Of a stretch of 64,000 nt of DNA, positions 12,300 to 25,000 are shown piece by piece; within the stretch, counting starts at the first letter, position 1, and every line of letters starts with the position of its first letter. The stretch is taken from the NCBI GenBank assembly GCA_014706295.1, contig JACSVZ010000001.1, positions 80,846,237-80,910,236 on the forward strand. Reading direction: 5' to 3'. The notes under the pieces are model-generated. The model saw only the letters and a program-made list of their open reading frames with translations. It was not told the DNA's origin and did no database searches. Position numbers and translations under genes: made by a program. This DNA comes from Lycocorax pyrrhopterus obiensis (Eukaryota; Chordata; Aves; Passeriformes; Paradisaeidae).

Positions 12300-15200
12300 T
12301 CTTTCATTAAGGAAGGAAAAGTAACATCAGTATAACTTTGGTCTGTGATCTGTTTGCTGAAGTGAACTGACTGCTGTCCTTTGGCATGCCCCCATCCCCT
12401 CATTGGAATGAAGCTGTGAGCACAGCTTGGGCAGTTTAATTCTAGGAACTCAAGCTACAATTTCTCATCAAAATGCCTCAATGACCCTGTATTCTACTAC
12501 AACCCTTTCTCATCCAGATATTTTAAGGCATTCAATAGGCATTAACCTTCAGAAGATTTTGGGGAAGGAGATTGAAAACTGTTTCTTCAATGCTCCTTAA
12601 ATGCAGGCCAAGCAAGGAAGAACATGGTGCTACAGTGCACTGGAGCATGGCAGGAACTATTTCTGTGCTGAAAGTTAAATACTCCTTGAGTCTTTCCCTC
12701 ACATGTAGTCTTTTGGCACAAGGATAGTCCCAGTCAGTGGGACTCCTCACAGAGGTGCCAATGAAAGAGGGGACTGTGTTTCCTGCATTACCCCCATGTA
12801 CTGCTCCTGTGCAGAATGCTGCTGCCAGCCAGAGTTGCTTTACAAAAGAAAACCACTTAAGGTGAGCAAATGCAGGCCCTTGCAGTGCACTTTGCCATAA
12901 GGCCCATGTTCCCACAGCAGGGTGAGCCTATGGCCAGCTATAAAGCAGCTCCCCTGGGAATGACGCAGATACCTGATGGTGCAAGGATGGCCATGGCTCC
13001 TGACGCGGTGCTATTCCTGGTGGGGGTGTCTAGAATTAAACTAGCCCTGCAGACTGAGATGTTTCTGAAATACAAAGTTTACTAAAACCTGAAGGAAGAG
13101 TTTGGATGAGCTGTTAGGTTGTTCCCCCCCTCAGCTTGCATCATCGCCGGGATGTCTGCACAACGAACTGCACAGACAGGCTGGCCGGCGTGGTCTGACT
13201 GCGAGAGCGTTACCCACTGAGTGACCAGCGGGAAGTCTGCTGGCAAACCCCTGTGCTCAGCGAGCCGTGTGCTGACACTGAAATTATCTGCTTTGCACTG
13301 ACAACCGCTTCCTTCAACTGGGGAGCTCTGAAATGATGAATCTGTAAAGGTAATTGCTTAGTCTGTCATCTCCCAGCTGTTTCTGTTCTCCCAGGCACCA
13401 AATCCTTGTCCTATTTTTATTTTATCCTCAGTCAGGGATGGCTGCAATGGAGCTCTGGTAGTTTGCACCTTTTTCAACTGAGCTGTTCAGCTTGAATAAA
13501 ATTTGTGCCTGAGGATGTGTGTGCATTTTAAATATGTGAGTCTTGCAGGGTACTTGGTATCTTGGGCGTCTAGAATAGAAGTGCAGTTTCCGATAACCTC
13601 TTGCACAGGTTCCTCCTCATTGTCCTCTTTCATAGATTCTTAACCAAGGTTTTTCTGACCCTACTTGTTCTGTAATACTTTGTGATGGCTCTAACGAAGT
13701 CCCTGTGATTTTCCCATCTCTGAGTAGTAGCTTATTTCAGTCCCTTCTACCTGCAGGGCTTTTTTATGAGCCCAGGCAATGATTTTATAATTCACAGAGC
13801 CTTCCCTGAAATTGTTCAGAGTCCTTATGCGATTTTCCCCCCCCTTCATTTTCTGCAAGAGTTGAGTCTGTGACACATACGAGCAATGAACTGAGGAACT
13901 GGCTGATAACAACTAAATAGGTAAAAGGTCAGTTGGGTTAGATAACATTTATGATTACTCCTCTAATGAGATGTTTCATTTCTGCTGCTTTTTCTTATGC
14001 CCTTCCTTTATCTTTTGTCATCTGTAAATTCTTTGCGTCACAATAATAATCTTTTCAGAGACAAATGTCTATTAATATGAACCTATAGCTAATTAGAGAC
14101 ATTGTGTATTTCAATTCTCTGAAATGTGCAATTTTACTGAGTGCTAATTGATAGGAAAATAGTGTTACACTTTCTGAATGGTTCCTTATGCAGAAGCTGG
14201 AATGTATTTCAGAGTTCCGCTTTAAAAAAAAATATTTTTTTCTCTAGTAAACAATGAAGTTGGATTCTGACATTTTCTACCAAATTCCCTTTTACTAGTA
14301 TTGAATATGAGAACGTGGATTTGGAAAAAAGGTATGAAGCCTCTGCAGACAGAAACTGTCAAAAATCACTGAATAATAATGGGGAAGTAAATTAATGGCG
14401 GTTGCCCAAATGTCAACTTGTGTGAGCTTCTCAGCCAAAGGTGTAACTGTACCTCTGGTTTTTTAACTGTATGTATTACTCCAGCTGTCAGTTGCCTTCA
14501 AAAATGTTTTAGAAATAGGGTTTCAAACCTTTTCCCAGCATACAGTAGCTAGTGGGCAAAATGGAATGATTTATTACAAGCATTTTACCAGAAAACTCAT
14601 GCTGAGACACTTCATCAGCAGTGTCTTATGGTTTCCAAGAGTGTTCATTATCAGGTGAAGTCATTAAAAACCTGCCATTGCCTTCTGAAAATCAAGTTAT
14701 AGAAGCAGTTTTTTAAATCAAATTTTTCAAAGCATACATCAAATCTGAGTCAAATAATTAAAACATCAAGGTTTGAATGGAGTTTTATAAATGTCTGCGA
14801 AGTGCTAAGAAAACAAAGCAATTGCATCAAGTATTCTTGCGGTGGGTTAATGCCCAGCTGTGTTACACATGGCCCCAGCTCCCCAGAGCCAAGTGAGAGA
14901 AGCCAGCGGCACTGCCTGTGGTCTGAGGGAAGAACTACACGTTTTAAGAGCTCAGAGAGTTTGGCTCTTGGTCTTACATTTCAATCTGTCTACAAGAAAA
15001 TATTTACTTGTTCACTGATGTTCAGTTTAAATGCACACATCAGAGAAGATGCACTGTTCTTTTTTCAGACCGTTTACGTTCAGTGCCCAGATGGTTCATG
15101 TACAGGTTGAACACTCCTGTAGCTGTGGAAGAGGTGAAAAAAGCAGATTGGTCTGTTGGTTTAAGAAGGGACACAGGAATACAGCGTCTAGGGGCATTGC

Positions 15201-18200
15201 TCAATCCATGAGCAGAAATTCAGATGTGGTACGTTAAATTACAGCCTATTTATGGATTTGAGGGTGTCCATGTGATTAAATAGTAACTCCAACACAGTGA
15301 ACTTTGAGATCTGATCCCTACAGCGAGGAAAAAACAACACACAGTTCCCACATTGGTTTGGCCAGTTCCAATGAACTCTGCTTAATCTAGCATTTTCTCA
15401 GCAGACTGCTGTCTGAGAAGAAAAAAACAAATTTCCCTAGCAAAAGGCAGTTTGTGTAAAATCTAATGGACAGCTATTTTGAATGGAATTAAATGGGGGA
15501 AAAAATGATTGTGAATGATATAATTGGCTGTTGTAGGTTGTAAAGCCAGAGAGGAATGATACAAGCTAAGGACCTTCTCCCCAGTGCCCTCTGCACTCTC
15601 CCAGCCGTTGAGTCTGCGGGAGATGCAGGAGCAGAGAGCAGCAGGAGTGAATGGAGTTCAGCACATACCTGAGCTGGCTGTGTAATCCAGGCTTTGATGC
15701 CTGGCATGACAGACCATAGATGTGAAGTCACCTGGGGCTCATGCATTCAGCAGTCTCTGTTAATGGCTTTCTTCTCATTCCCACCAGTGGTGTTCAGTTG
15801 AGCTTTGAATTATTAAGTGCTGGTGGGCTTGATTCTGTGTGCTATTGTACTGCTGTTAAACCAGGAATTATAACCAGTTACACTACAATAAAGCCAGAAC
15901 AGTGACACTGGGGGGGTTAGGCACTTTCTGTACTATCTCTGGTCACAGCAGAGATTTATTTGCCTTTGTTTAAGTCTACCCATCGGAAAAGCAAGAGAGC
16001 CATGCCCGTGATTGTTTGTTCATTTTTGTGTTCATTTGGCACTGTTTTGCTGCTGCAGTTTGCATTCCTCTCTACATTGGCTCAGAGTACCCACTGTCTG
16101 ACACTCTTCCATTTTTATACTCCTAAATTTCCCATACAAAGAAGGAGAGAGGAAGAAATGGAAGAAAATGTGCTAAATATCCAACTTTCATGTGAGCCAC
16201 TTTTAAATGATTCTCTTCAGTAACTGCTGTTTCAGCCCTCTCAGAGTAAGTTTTGGGGGGTGAATTGGACAGCAATGCTCTGGCAGCTCTAATGCCACCA
16301 ACTATTTCAAAATTACATCTTGATGAAACATATTGGCAACTGCGTGCATTTGGCCTCTGTTTTTCCTTCAGCCAAAAAAAAAGCTGGTGGCAGCCTGAAC
16401 CATTGTTCTTTGTATTTAAAACAAGTCTTTCAACTGGGAGCCAAAAAATTGCTTTTCAGTACAGCTTTGAAAAATTATCAAAGTCCAGCAGCTTACAAAA
16501 ATTTTCCATTGCCTCGCTATTGACAAAGGAGAATAGAAATTTTCTGTACTTTTTGGGCAATTTGCAGCTCCCAAAGATTGCACCTTGTCCTGTCAAATGA
16601 GCCTGATGATTACTACTTCTTTTTTTTTTTCATTTTTATTGGTGTTTTCAGGCATTTATAGCCTTGGACCCTTCTGATTATTCCTTTTTTTGACAATATA
16701 CATCCATGCCCAACTCCTGTTCATAAATGCATAATTTCTCAGTCTTTATTATTTCTGCTGTCCATCATTCTTTAAAAAGTTTTTTTGTCATGATAACATC
16801 AGGAATATGTATCTTCCTTCAAAAACCTCAGCTGAGTTTCTACCTTTTAATGCAATTAAAGTATTGAAACCAGTGGTGTGGCTCCAGCTATTCTGTGGTA
16901 GCAATGAGCTCATTTAAACTGGGAATCGTCAGATGAGCAACTTTTGCTATTTGGCTGAGAAAGAGAAGGACAACCTTTCTGGTAAGTAGGTGTTAAAAAA
17001 TGGCTCAGCACATTTGTGTCTCAGCACATTTGTGGCATGATGCTCTCTGAGCAGGCAATAAGAGTAACAAGTAGGTTGTTCAGATACAGGTAGTTTGCAG
17101 TTTTCAGTGCTTCTTACAGGCAGTTTATTAGATGGCATTGCACAAAAGCCAGGCTGAAACTAACTCTGGTATTTTATTAGCCAAAATTAGTAGCTTGCCC
17201 AGATTTTAAAAAACTTTAGGAAAAAAAATCTTACTCATTTTTTGATGATTTCATTCACTCATTCTGCATCATCTCACAGACCTATACTTTGAGAGGTGTC
17301 CTCAGGTCTGAACCGGAGGCAAACACGTACATCTCATTGAAGATCTGGAGCAGACTATCATATTTTGTGTTTGAATCTGAGAGTGGCAAAAGACTGGCTA
17401 ACTGGCTAATTTTTTTATTTTTCCCTTCTGAAAGACAGTATCTTGCTGTCTTTTTGCTTCTACAGATCTTTCCCAGCTTAAAATTTAGCTTTATTTTCAG
17501 AGGTTCCCTGAATTTCTTCATTAATTCTTTTAAAACTGCATCTCCCCCTAAGCTGAGGATACATATATATTTAGTTTGTTCAGATGTCCTTCCGTCATCT
17601 TTTTATTCAGCCCTTGTTCCTTCAGCTGAGTCTAGTAATTTTCCTGAATTTTCCTGTAAAAGGTTCTTTGATGTCCTCATCTTCATTACTCATTTTACTG
17701 CAAGCTGAGCCAAACTGGTATTTAAAATCTTGGTATTTTGTGTAAGTATGATGTAGCGTATTTTGTCTTAGTGGAAATATAGCATCGAAAAACAATTTAC
17801 ATTTTAGCTATGGTCCTGAATATTAATGGGACTTCTTTTACTCACAAACTGGAGCAGTTTGACAGCCTGGTATTATTTTTATCCAGATTTTCCCAGGAAG
17901 TTGGCAACAGTATATGCTGGAAAGCAGTTCTTCAGTATCTCATTCACTGAAATTGGTGGTTCATCAACAGTGTCTGTAATTTCTGTTTCGCTTGCACAGC
18001 AATAGAATTCAGTATGAATTGCAAATAAAAGGAATCTCAGTATTATGCAGATTTTTGCCACATGGAGTTGAATTAACTCTGCTTGGTTATATAATGTTTT
18101 TCTATGATGTAGGAAAATGTGAAGAATTTAGGCCCTTACCTAAGACTGATCACATGTTGTCTGAAGTTAAACTTTTTCCTCACTGTTCCAATATAGCTAA

Positions 18201-18660
18201 ACAATGAGCCAACATGGTAACAAAACTTCAATCCAAAATAGGTCCTTTTGAATACAGGTTTTAAAAATTGTAAAGTCTTAAGGTAAAGCACCTGAGATCA
18301 CGTTCTGCCCCTGGTGAAGTCTATAGGTCTGGTCAAAGGGGAGTTATGGCTGGCTTCAAAACATGTGCTTTGTCTTTTCATGTTCTTCTCACAGAGCAGC
18401 ATTTCCAGAGACCCAGGGCCTATTTCCATAGCCAAGAATCACCAGAGCATAGATAAGCTTTTTATGCCAGGAGCTGGGACATGGCTAAAGGCCTTTATTA
18501 CTTTTCTGTACAATCTAGAGAAGTTCTCTTTGTTGATTCTAATTTCAAGGGAATAATTCCACTTATTAGCCCTCTGTACATTACAGAATTGTATCTTACT
18601 TAATTTACAGTGCTGCAACAGGGTCTCTGCTGCACACAGTTTAACTGTGCAAAACCCACC
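12300..18660. other. Intergenic region between the SMCO4 and DEUP1 3' ends
   Basis: About 6.4 kb between the two inferred poly(A) sites. No gene or clear transposon is recognised. A small CpG-richer patch at about 13120-13290 stands out. Poly-T tracts lie near 16620. Confidence 0.5.
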
Positions 18661-18875
18661 TGTATATTTTAGAATATGTTTAGAGTTTATTTTGTAATAT
18701 AGTCAAATCACAATATACTTAAATCTGTAGGATAATGATTTTCTTGAAAACTTTGTGTTACAAATACATGCTATTGGCAATGTGCCTAAATACATTAAGC
18801 AGCTAGTTGCAGATTTTAGTTCTAAGAAACTCACGGGTGATTACTTGGTTTGCTTTTCTTAATTGTGTGACTGGC
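18660..18875 (-). other. DEUP1: DEUP1 3' UTR with polyadenylation signal
   Basis: Downstream of the stop codon the first AATAAA on the minus strand is at 18691-18686, predicting cleavage around 18.66-18.67 kb and a 3' UTR of about 200 bases. Another AATAAA lies at 18499-18494 and could serve a longer form. Confidence 0.6.
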
Positions 18876-19046
18876 TTAAGTATGCCTGCTTTTCTGCATC
18901 CTGGCATATTTTTTTAGAGTATTTTCAGAATATCTTTGCAGCTCTTCAAGGTGTGAATTTAAACGTTCTTCAAATTCTCTTGCGTGTTTCTCTTCCTCTT
19001 GAAGGAACTTTTCTGTTGTTGCAGGGAAGGACATCTCAGGGGGAGA
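18876..19046 (-). CDS. DEUP1: DEUP1 exon 14, terminal coding exon (residues 607-662)
   Basis: The acceptor is ATTGCTCAG. The exon begins [20 protein letters not shown], continues through a short coiled coil with [20 protein letters not shown], and ends QKSRHT followed by TAA at 18878-18876. The human C-terminus has the same plan (SPPDMSFP, then a tail ending NRHI), which is diagnostic for DEUP1. Confidence 0.96.
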   Translation of the reverse strand, partial: SPPEMSFPATTEKFLQEEEKHAREFEERLNSHLEELQRYSENTLKKYARMQKSRHT

Positions 19047-22000
19047 CTGAGCAATGAATAGAAAATCATGGTTAGGAAAAACCAGCAAGTGCTACAACGT
19101 GTTTGCATTATCAAATTCTAGATGTGAAAAACATCTTGACCTATAGCAGCTAATAACACAATAATGCTTTACACCTCTCCCAGAAAGCATCATTTTTAAA
19201 GGCATACATTTTTAAAGGCACCCATGTGCCTAAATGACATGAAGTGAAAGTTATGTATGATTAACTCTGATATTCATAGTATTAGGATGTAGATTGGCCA
19301 TTAAAAATTTAAATATCCCACTAGACAGAATTAAGCTGCTGCAGAACCTCCAAAATCTTTTTATCAACTACAGGTTATGTTAGCTATTTGTATAACGTAG
19401 ACCAGGGCAGAGGACAATAATCTCTTTTGGAATTACAGAGTATAATTAGTGTTGGATACTGCTGATTGTCTCCTGGAATTTTAGCTCTCTGCTTCTGTGA
19501 TATGATGCTTTCTGAGGGAAGGAAGAAAACCTGTGCTCATTTCAGTACTATTAACTCCAAGCCATGACATTCTGGAGAATGTACTAAATTTTTGTTCACT
19601 GCAAGTAATTCACTGAAAAGTCTTCTTTCCATTTAATGAGCATTTAGTAGACTCAGACACAAACCGTACCAAAAATCGGACTTTAGATGGTTGTCATGGG
19701 ATGCAGATTTGTATAAAGCAAAGGACGTGTGAATCTTTGCTGGAACAAGTTCTAAATTTTTAAGCAGCAATTTTTGTTAATTTTCTTGCTAATACCTAAG
19801 ATGCATTCATTGGAATGTCTTTATCAAAAGATATATGAAATAATTTTTCTTTTCCTAAAAATGCAGTAATCACGCAAGGGCATGGACTTCACACACAAGA
19901 TGGAAAGTGCAAAGCCTTTATTGCGCACTCAGAATTCCCTAAATACCAGCCCCTAACAGGATATCACATCATATAAACAGGAAAGATGTTCACCACAGTG
20001 TCCCCCAATCACCTGGGGTAGTGCACAGACATTGCCTATTATGGTAACAGGAAACAATACCCTATAAGGTCACAAACTACAATTATCACATCTCATAGGC
20101 CCAGCACTGTCCACAAACCCACAATCCTCTCTCAGCCCATCCCCAGTGACCTGGATGCACTCCCAGGGTCACCTCCGGGGCCAGGAAAGAGGCTCTCTCT
20201 CCGGCCCTCAGGGCCTATCTCTCTACCAGCACATAGTGCACCCCAACATAAAGACACTATGCTTGTTTAAGTACATTCAATGCTTTTTTGTATAGATAAA
20301 TGCAATTTTATGACATGAATTTTTAAGGTTTGGCTGAGGAAAAAACAGTATAGGAGCTTTAATATTAAAAGAAAGGTAATCATCTATCTTTATATTGTCA
20401 AATATTGGGAAAAATGATTGACAACTTTAATCTTAGTTAAACCATATCTTAAATAGTTTTAGTTACTGATTAAGTTATTAATCTAGAATCTCAAGTTTTC
20501 TTTTTTCTAGAAGTTAAAAATGTTAGAAATTTTTATGTCAGCACATCAAACAGGAGTTCAAATATTCAGATGGTCTGTGGAAAAGGCCAAGTCTATTACA
20601 TCCATAAATTTTTACTCCAGGCTCCACTGTATCAGAATGGGGTAATCCCTATTTCCACAGCAACTAGAGACAGATTTGGACTTTGTTTTCAAATTCATTG
20701 AAAACTGCTCTTTAGCGGCTTTTAAGGCTAAAAGATATTAATTAGAGAAATGCTCTAAAGCACCAATCCATTCAAACTCTTTGCAGCAGACCTTGAGATG
20801 AAAGGTAGATATTTCCTATACGAAACCCTTTTCAAAGTACAGCAAGTAAGTGATAGCTGGAAATAAATTCTGAGTTTCTTACCATCCTTCTTGAGTGAGA
20901 CAGGCTTCCTGATGTACAGGGCTCCAAAAATGAAATTTTAAAAGAAAATAGCAGAAAAAGCAGGATCTACCTTTTCTCAATCCCTCCAAATTAGTGTTTT
21001 GAAATGATGGGCAAGAAAAAATGACTTAATTTGACATGTATGAATAAGAAACCTAAAGGTATTGGATCACTTTGTGCCATAACACCCCTCTCTCAATCCT
21101 TGTACTAGCAAGAATAAGAAAGAATGCAAATCTTCTAAAGTTTAAGAAAATGGAAGGACATCACCTGTCTTCTGATTTTCTTTATAAACACATGCATGAT
21201 TTCCCATTCATAAATTATCATTGTTCTCATATGAAGAGTTTTTTCCTGACATTCTGAATGCCATGGATACATGCACATTTATTCCTTTATGGGCTAGATC
21301 ACAAATACATCTCCTTGTGATGTCAGGATTCAGTGATAGAATTGTCTTTTAAATTATTTTTTAAATTATTTGAAGGAGGCTTTTGTATTATGAAGAATAC
21401 ATTGGATTTGCAGGCTTTACTTAAAGAATCACCATGTGTTTCACTTACTGAATACCAGCTATGAAACCACTGATTCAATACTGAGCAAATGAAATACTTG
21501 CAATGAGAAGCATGAGAAACTGGAAATCTGAACAACACTGGAAATCTGAATCTGAAATACTAATTTAATAGGTGTCATCACCTAGAGAAAAATGTCACAT
21601 CAGACTTTTCCTTATGGACTGCAGATTTACACAGGTGCCAGTCTTCAGAAACCTTACACCAAGTTATAAGAGGTTCTTACAGATTCAGGATAACAGTGCT
21701 TACAATTACTGACTTGTCATTGGAAACATATTCATGATCAAGCTGTCTTCCTAAACTGTTAAATGTCCTTCCCTTCAACTGGTACTTCGAAGTGTTTCTT
21801 CTTGAAATACACTGTAAACTCCAAATGAGACATTTCTGAATTCCCTCAGAGTTGAGAGAAGAATGTTTATCACTTAGAATAAGCAGGTCATGGCTCCCCA
21901 CAGCTCCTTACACGAGGGTCAGACATCACAGACTATGATTTTAGATGGGTCCCTAATGCATTGTTTTTCATGCACTTTGAGAGAAGGTTTTATCTAAGCA

Positions 22001-25000
22001 AGTCTAAAAGGCAACATTCCTTGTCAGCAGCACTTTGCTTTCCAAGCCTCCAGTCTGTTCTTTCATTATGTTCTTTATTGTCTTTACTTTTGGCCTCTGA
22101 GGAAGAAAAACCACAAAGAAAGTGCTTTAATCCATGTCTCAGATGAGATTCATGGTCCCTGGTTTTGAATTTCCTTTTCTCAGATATCACTGCTTTTATG
22201 TCTTTTGGTTTTCTAACTGGAACTGGATAGGGATGGGTTCATTGTAAGCTTTCCATCTAACTTGTTTGGGTAATAAGGCAACAAAGACCCTGTTTTTTCA
22301 TTTCTACAGTGCCAGCTGATCTCATATTTCTTTGGTGTATACCACTAATGAGAATCACCTTTTTGCCTCATCTTTTGCTGGAAATGAAGGAGTGCACCTG
22401 ATAGAGATGTATGTTTCTATACATGAAATATGTGCTAAGTATGTCTTCTCCTTAAATAAGAACTACCCAAAGTGGTTAAGAATTAATTCTGGATTGCTGG
22501 GGAGGAGCCCTACAGGAAGCTAGGTCTGCTCTCTCTCAAAGAGAGAGAGAGAGAGACAGAACTGCCTAATTAATTTGCCTAGAGGTAATCTCTTACATGC
22601 CCCATGAGTTGTCCCAGCATTCTTGGATGTACCTTCAGCAGGGCAGCAAGAAAACTTTAACACTTGGGACATTTTCACATTTAGTGGTCAAGTCATGAAG
22701 GGTCAAACCCCAAAGCTATAGTCTTCTCATGTTTAGCTGCTTCTACTTTCCAGGAAAGATTTTGTAATACCAAGAGTCGAAATTGGTCTGGCTTATTTTA
22801 GTCTCATAGTGACTAAATTTGGGATGTTTTGGGAGTAGTTTCGTCTAACCCTACACTGCAATATATCTTAGGCAGCAGGTACAGAGGCCTGTCTTAAACA
22901 TGCTTCTGCTCATATATGAAAATTAATTTTGAGATGCCCAGAAAATTGCTGAATGACATAGGAAGACTTTTAGAGGGTCCACCTAGCTAGGTAATCTAGC
23001 TAGGTAATAGTAATACCTAGGACTGAGAGGCATGGACTATAGCATGCCTCAGGGAAGGATCAAGACTGTCAAAATAATTCCTAATAATGTCCAGTGGTAG
23101 AATTTCCACAACTTTCCATTGCAATCTATTTATTAAGCAAGTTTCCATACTAATGTTAGAAAATTTCCTAATGCCTAATTTAAATTTTCATTATTACAGC
23201 TTAATACTTCCTTGTATTTCCAAGCCTTGAAAGCCAGAACAAAAACAACTGTCTATCATCTGAAGAGAAACATGAGCAAGTATTTATGACTAAAAGATCA
23301 GGCAATAATTTTCTGAAGTTGTTCATTTCAGAAAGAGAGCACAGCCTAAAGTACTGTTCAGAGAAAAAGTATTCCCCTAGATTTGGAAACCCTTGAAACA
23401 AAAATTTTTGGGGTTATGGGAATTTCTAGTGAATCCCAGCTGAGCTTTCTAGTTTATTCTAAGGCAAGAATGACTCTCCCTATACACGTAACATCTAAGT
23501 AAGAATGTGAAGGGGCAGAGGTTTCAGTGGAACATTTACTAATCTTTGTCTGAAGATTGTCTACCAGGAGGAGAGATGTCATTGTCTAAAACCCTACAGA
23601 CTATTCTCTCTCTCCCTTCAGTACCAAGAGAGTAATTTCGGTAGGTATCATGACATCACCTGGAAATCTGATGTTTTCGATTTGTGCTGCAAATATTCTT
23701 CAGAAAACTAGTGCCTTATAACATTTTCTGAAGTTTTGAACATAATGGAGATTTCTTGTGGATCCTGTCCCTGTGTTCTATACCCCTGAAGAACTCAGAA
23801 CTCTGTCAAAGAATTCTGGTTTAACATATTGTTAAATATTTAACATATTTTCCCCCCTCTTTCTCCTCAATGCAGTGGCTTTCCATTTGAACACAGAACT
23901 CTGGAGTAACAGACTGTTGAATGATTTCTGCACTAAAGCTGTAGAATCCAATGTCAGCCAGAGTGACAATTTAATTTCAGTGGTCTGAACCTGTACCTGC
24001 TTCAATGCCACTGATTTGGACCTAGACTCTGTATGAGAAATATCTCTTACTTAATTGTTTTGTTGTGTACCTTGCCCACACACCAGCTGGAAAGTCTTGG
24101 CATTGACCCTGTCGTGAGTGCCAGATGGGAAACAGTTTCTCTGCAGCTTGAAGAAGTGTCTCAGAATGGACATTTTTCCCAGGCTGTCTGGAAACAGAAG
24201 CTTTGTGGTTTGGTGTCTCTGTCTGACACTTCTGACAGAAGAGAGAATTGGTGTTTATCAGACTCATCTGAAAAAGTCCAAACGACTCTTTTCATGATTA
24301 GCAGTTTAAAGAGGAAAACTCTCAGCCGTGAGAAACCAAAAGCCATTTACTTAAAATTCCTGTGAAACATAAGAATATAAAAATGGAAGTGAGGTCAAAC
24401 ACCCAGGACTACGTGGTTCTCACTGCTCTCAGACTGCTAGGACACAGCTGATGGGACCACAGTCAGTCAGTGAAGGGCTGCACTGCAATCCCTGCTTCCC
24501 AGGCAGGCCATCATTATGGTTCTTCCTATCAACAGTGAGATTCCGGACTATGGAGCTAGTTCTCCAGCAGACATGTCTCTGATAGGAAATGATGTGCATT
24601 CGTTTCTGAAGTGGACAGCAGAACCAGGGTACAACAACCACAGGTACAATTGCCTGTCAATCCCCCCTAGTAAATGCCAAAGTCTTCCCTCTTCTCCCTC
24701 TCTAGGTTCAGCCAAAGCCCTGCAGCTGAGAATCTCCTGGTTACAAAGATCCATGTATCACAGCTGGACAGAGGGATGCCTGTTGTTCATTCCTTACTCA
24801 CATTCTTAGTTCCACTGCTTACTGATGGTATGGTTTCATGGTTTGAGGTCAGGAAAATGCTAATTTTCAAGTGCAAAACAATAGTGGCCTGTAGTGGAGG
24901 CCTAAGGAAGAATAAAAGATACTAAGGATAAAGCTCAAATTTAAAGGGAGCTCTAAAGCCAAATAATTACGGAAGGATTTTTTTAAGTTGTCCTAGGCAA

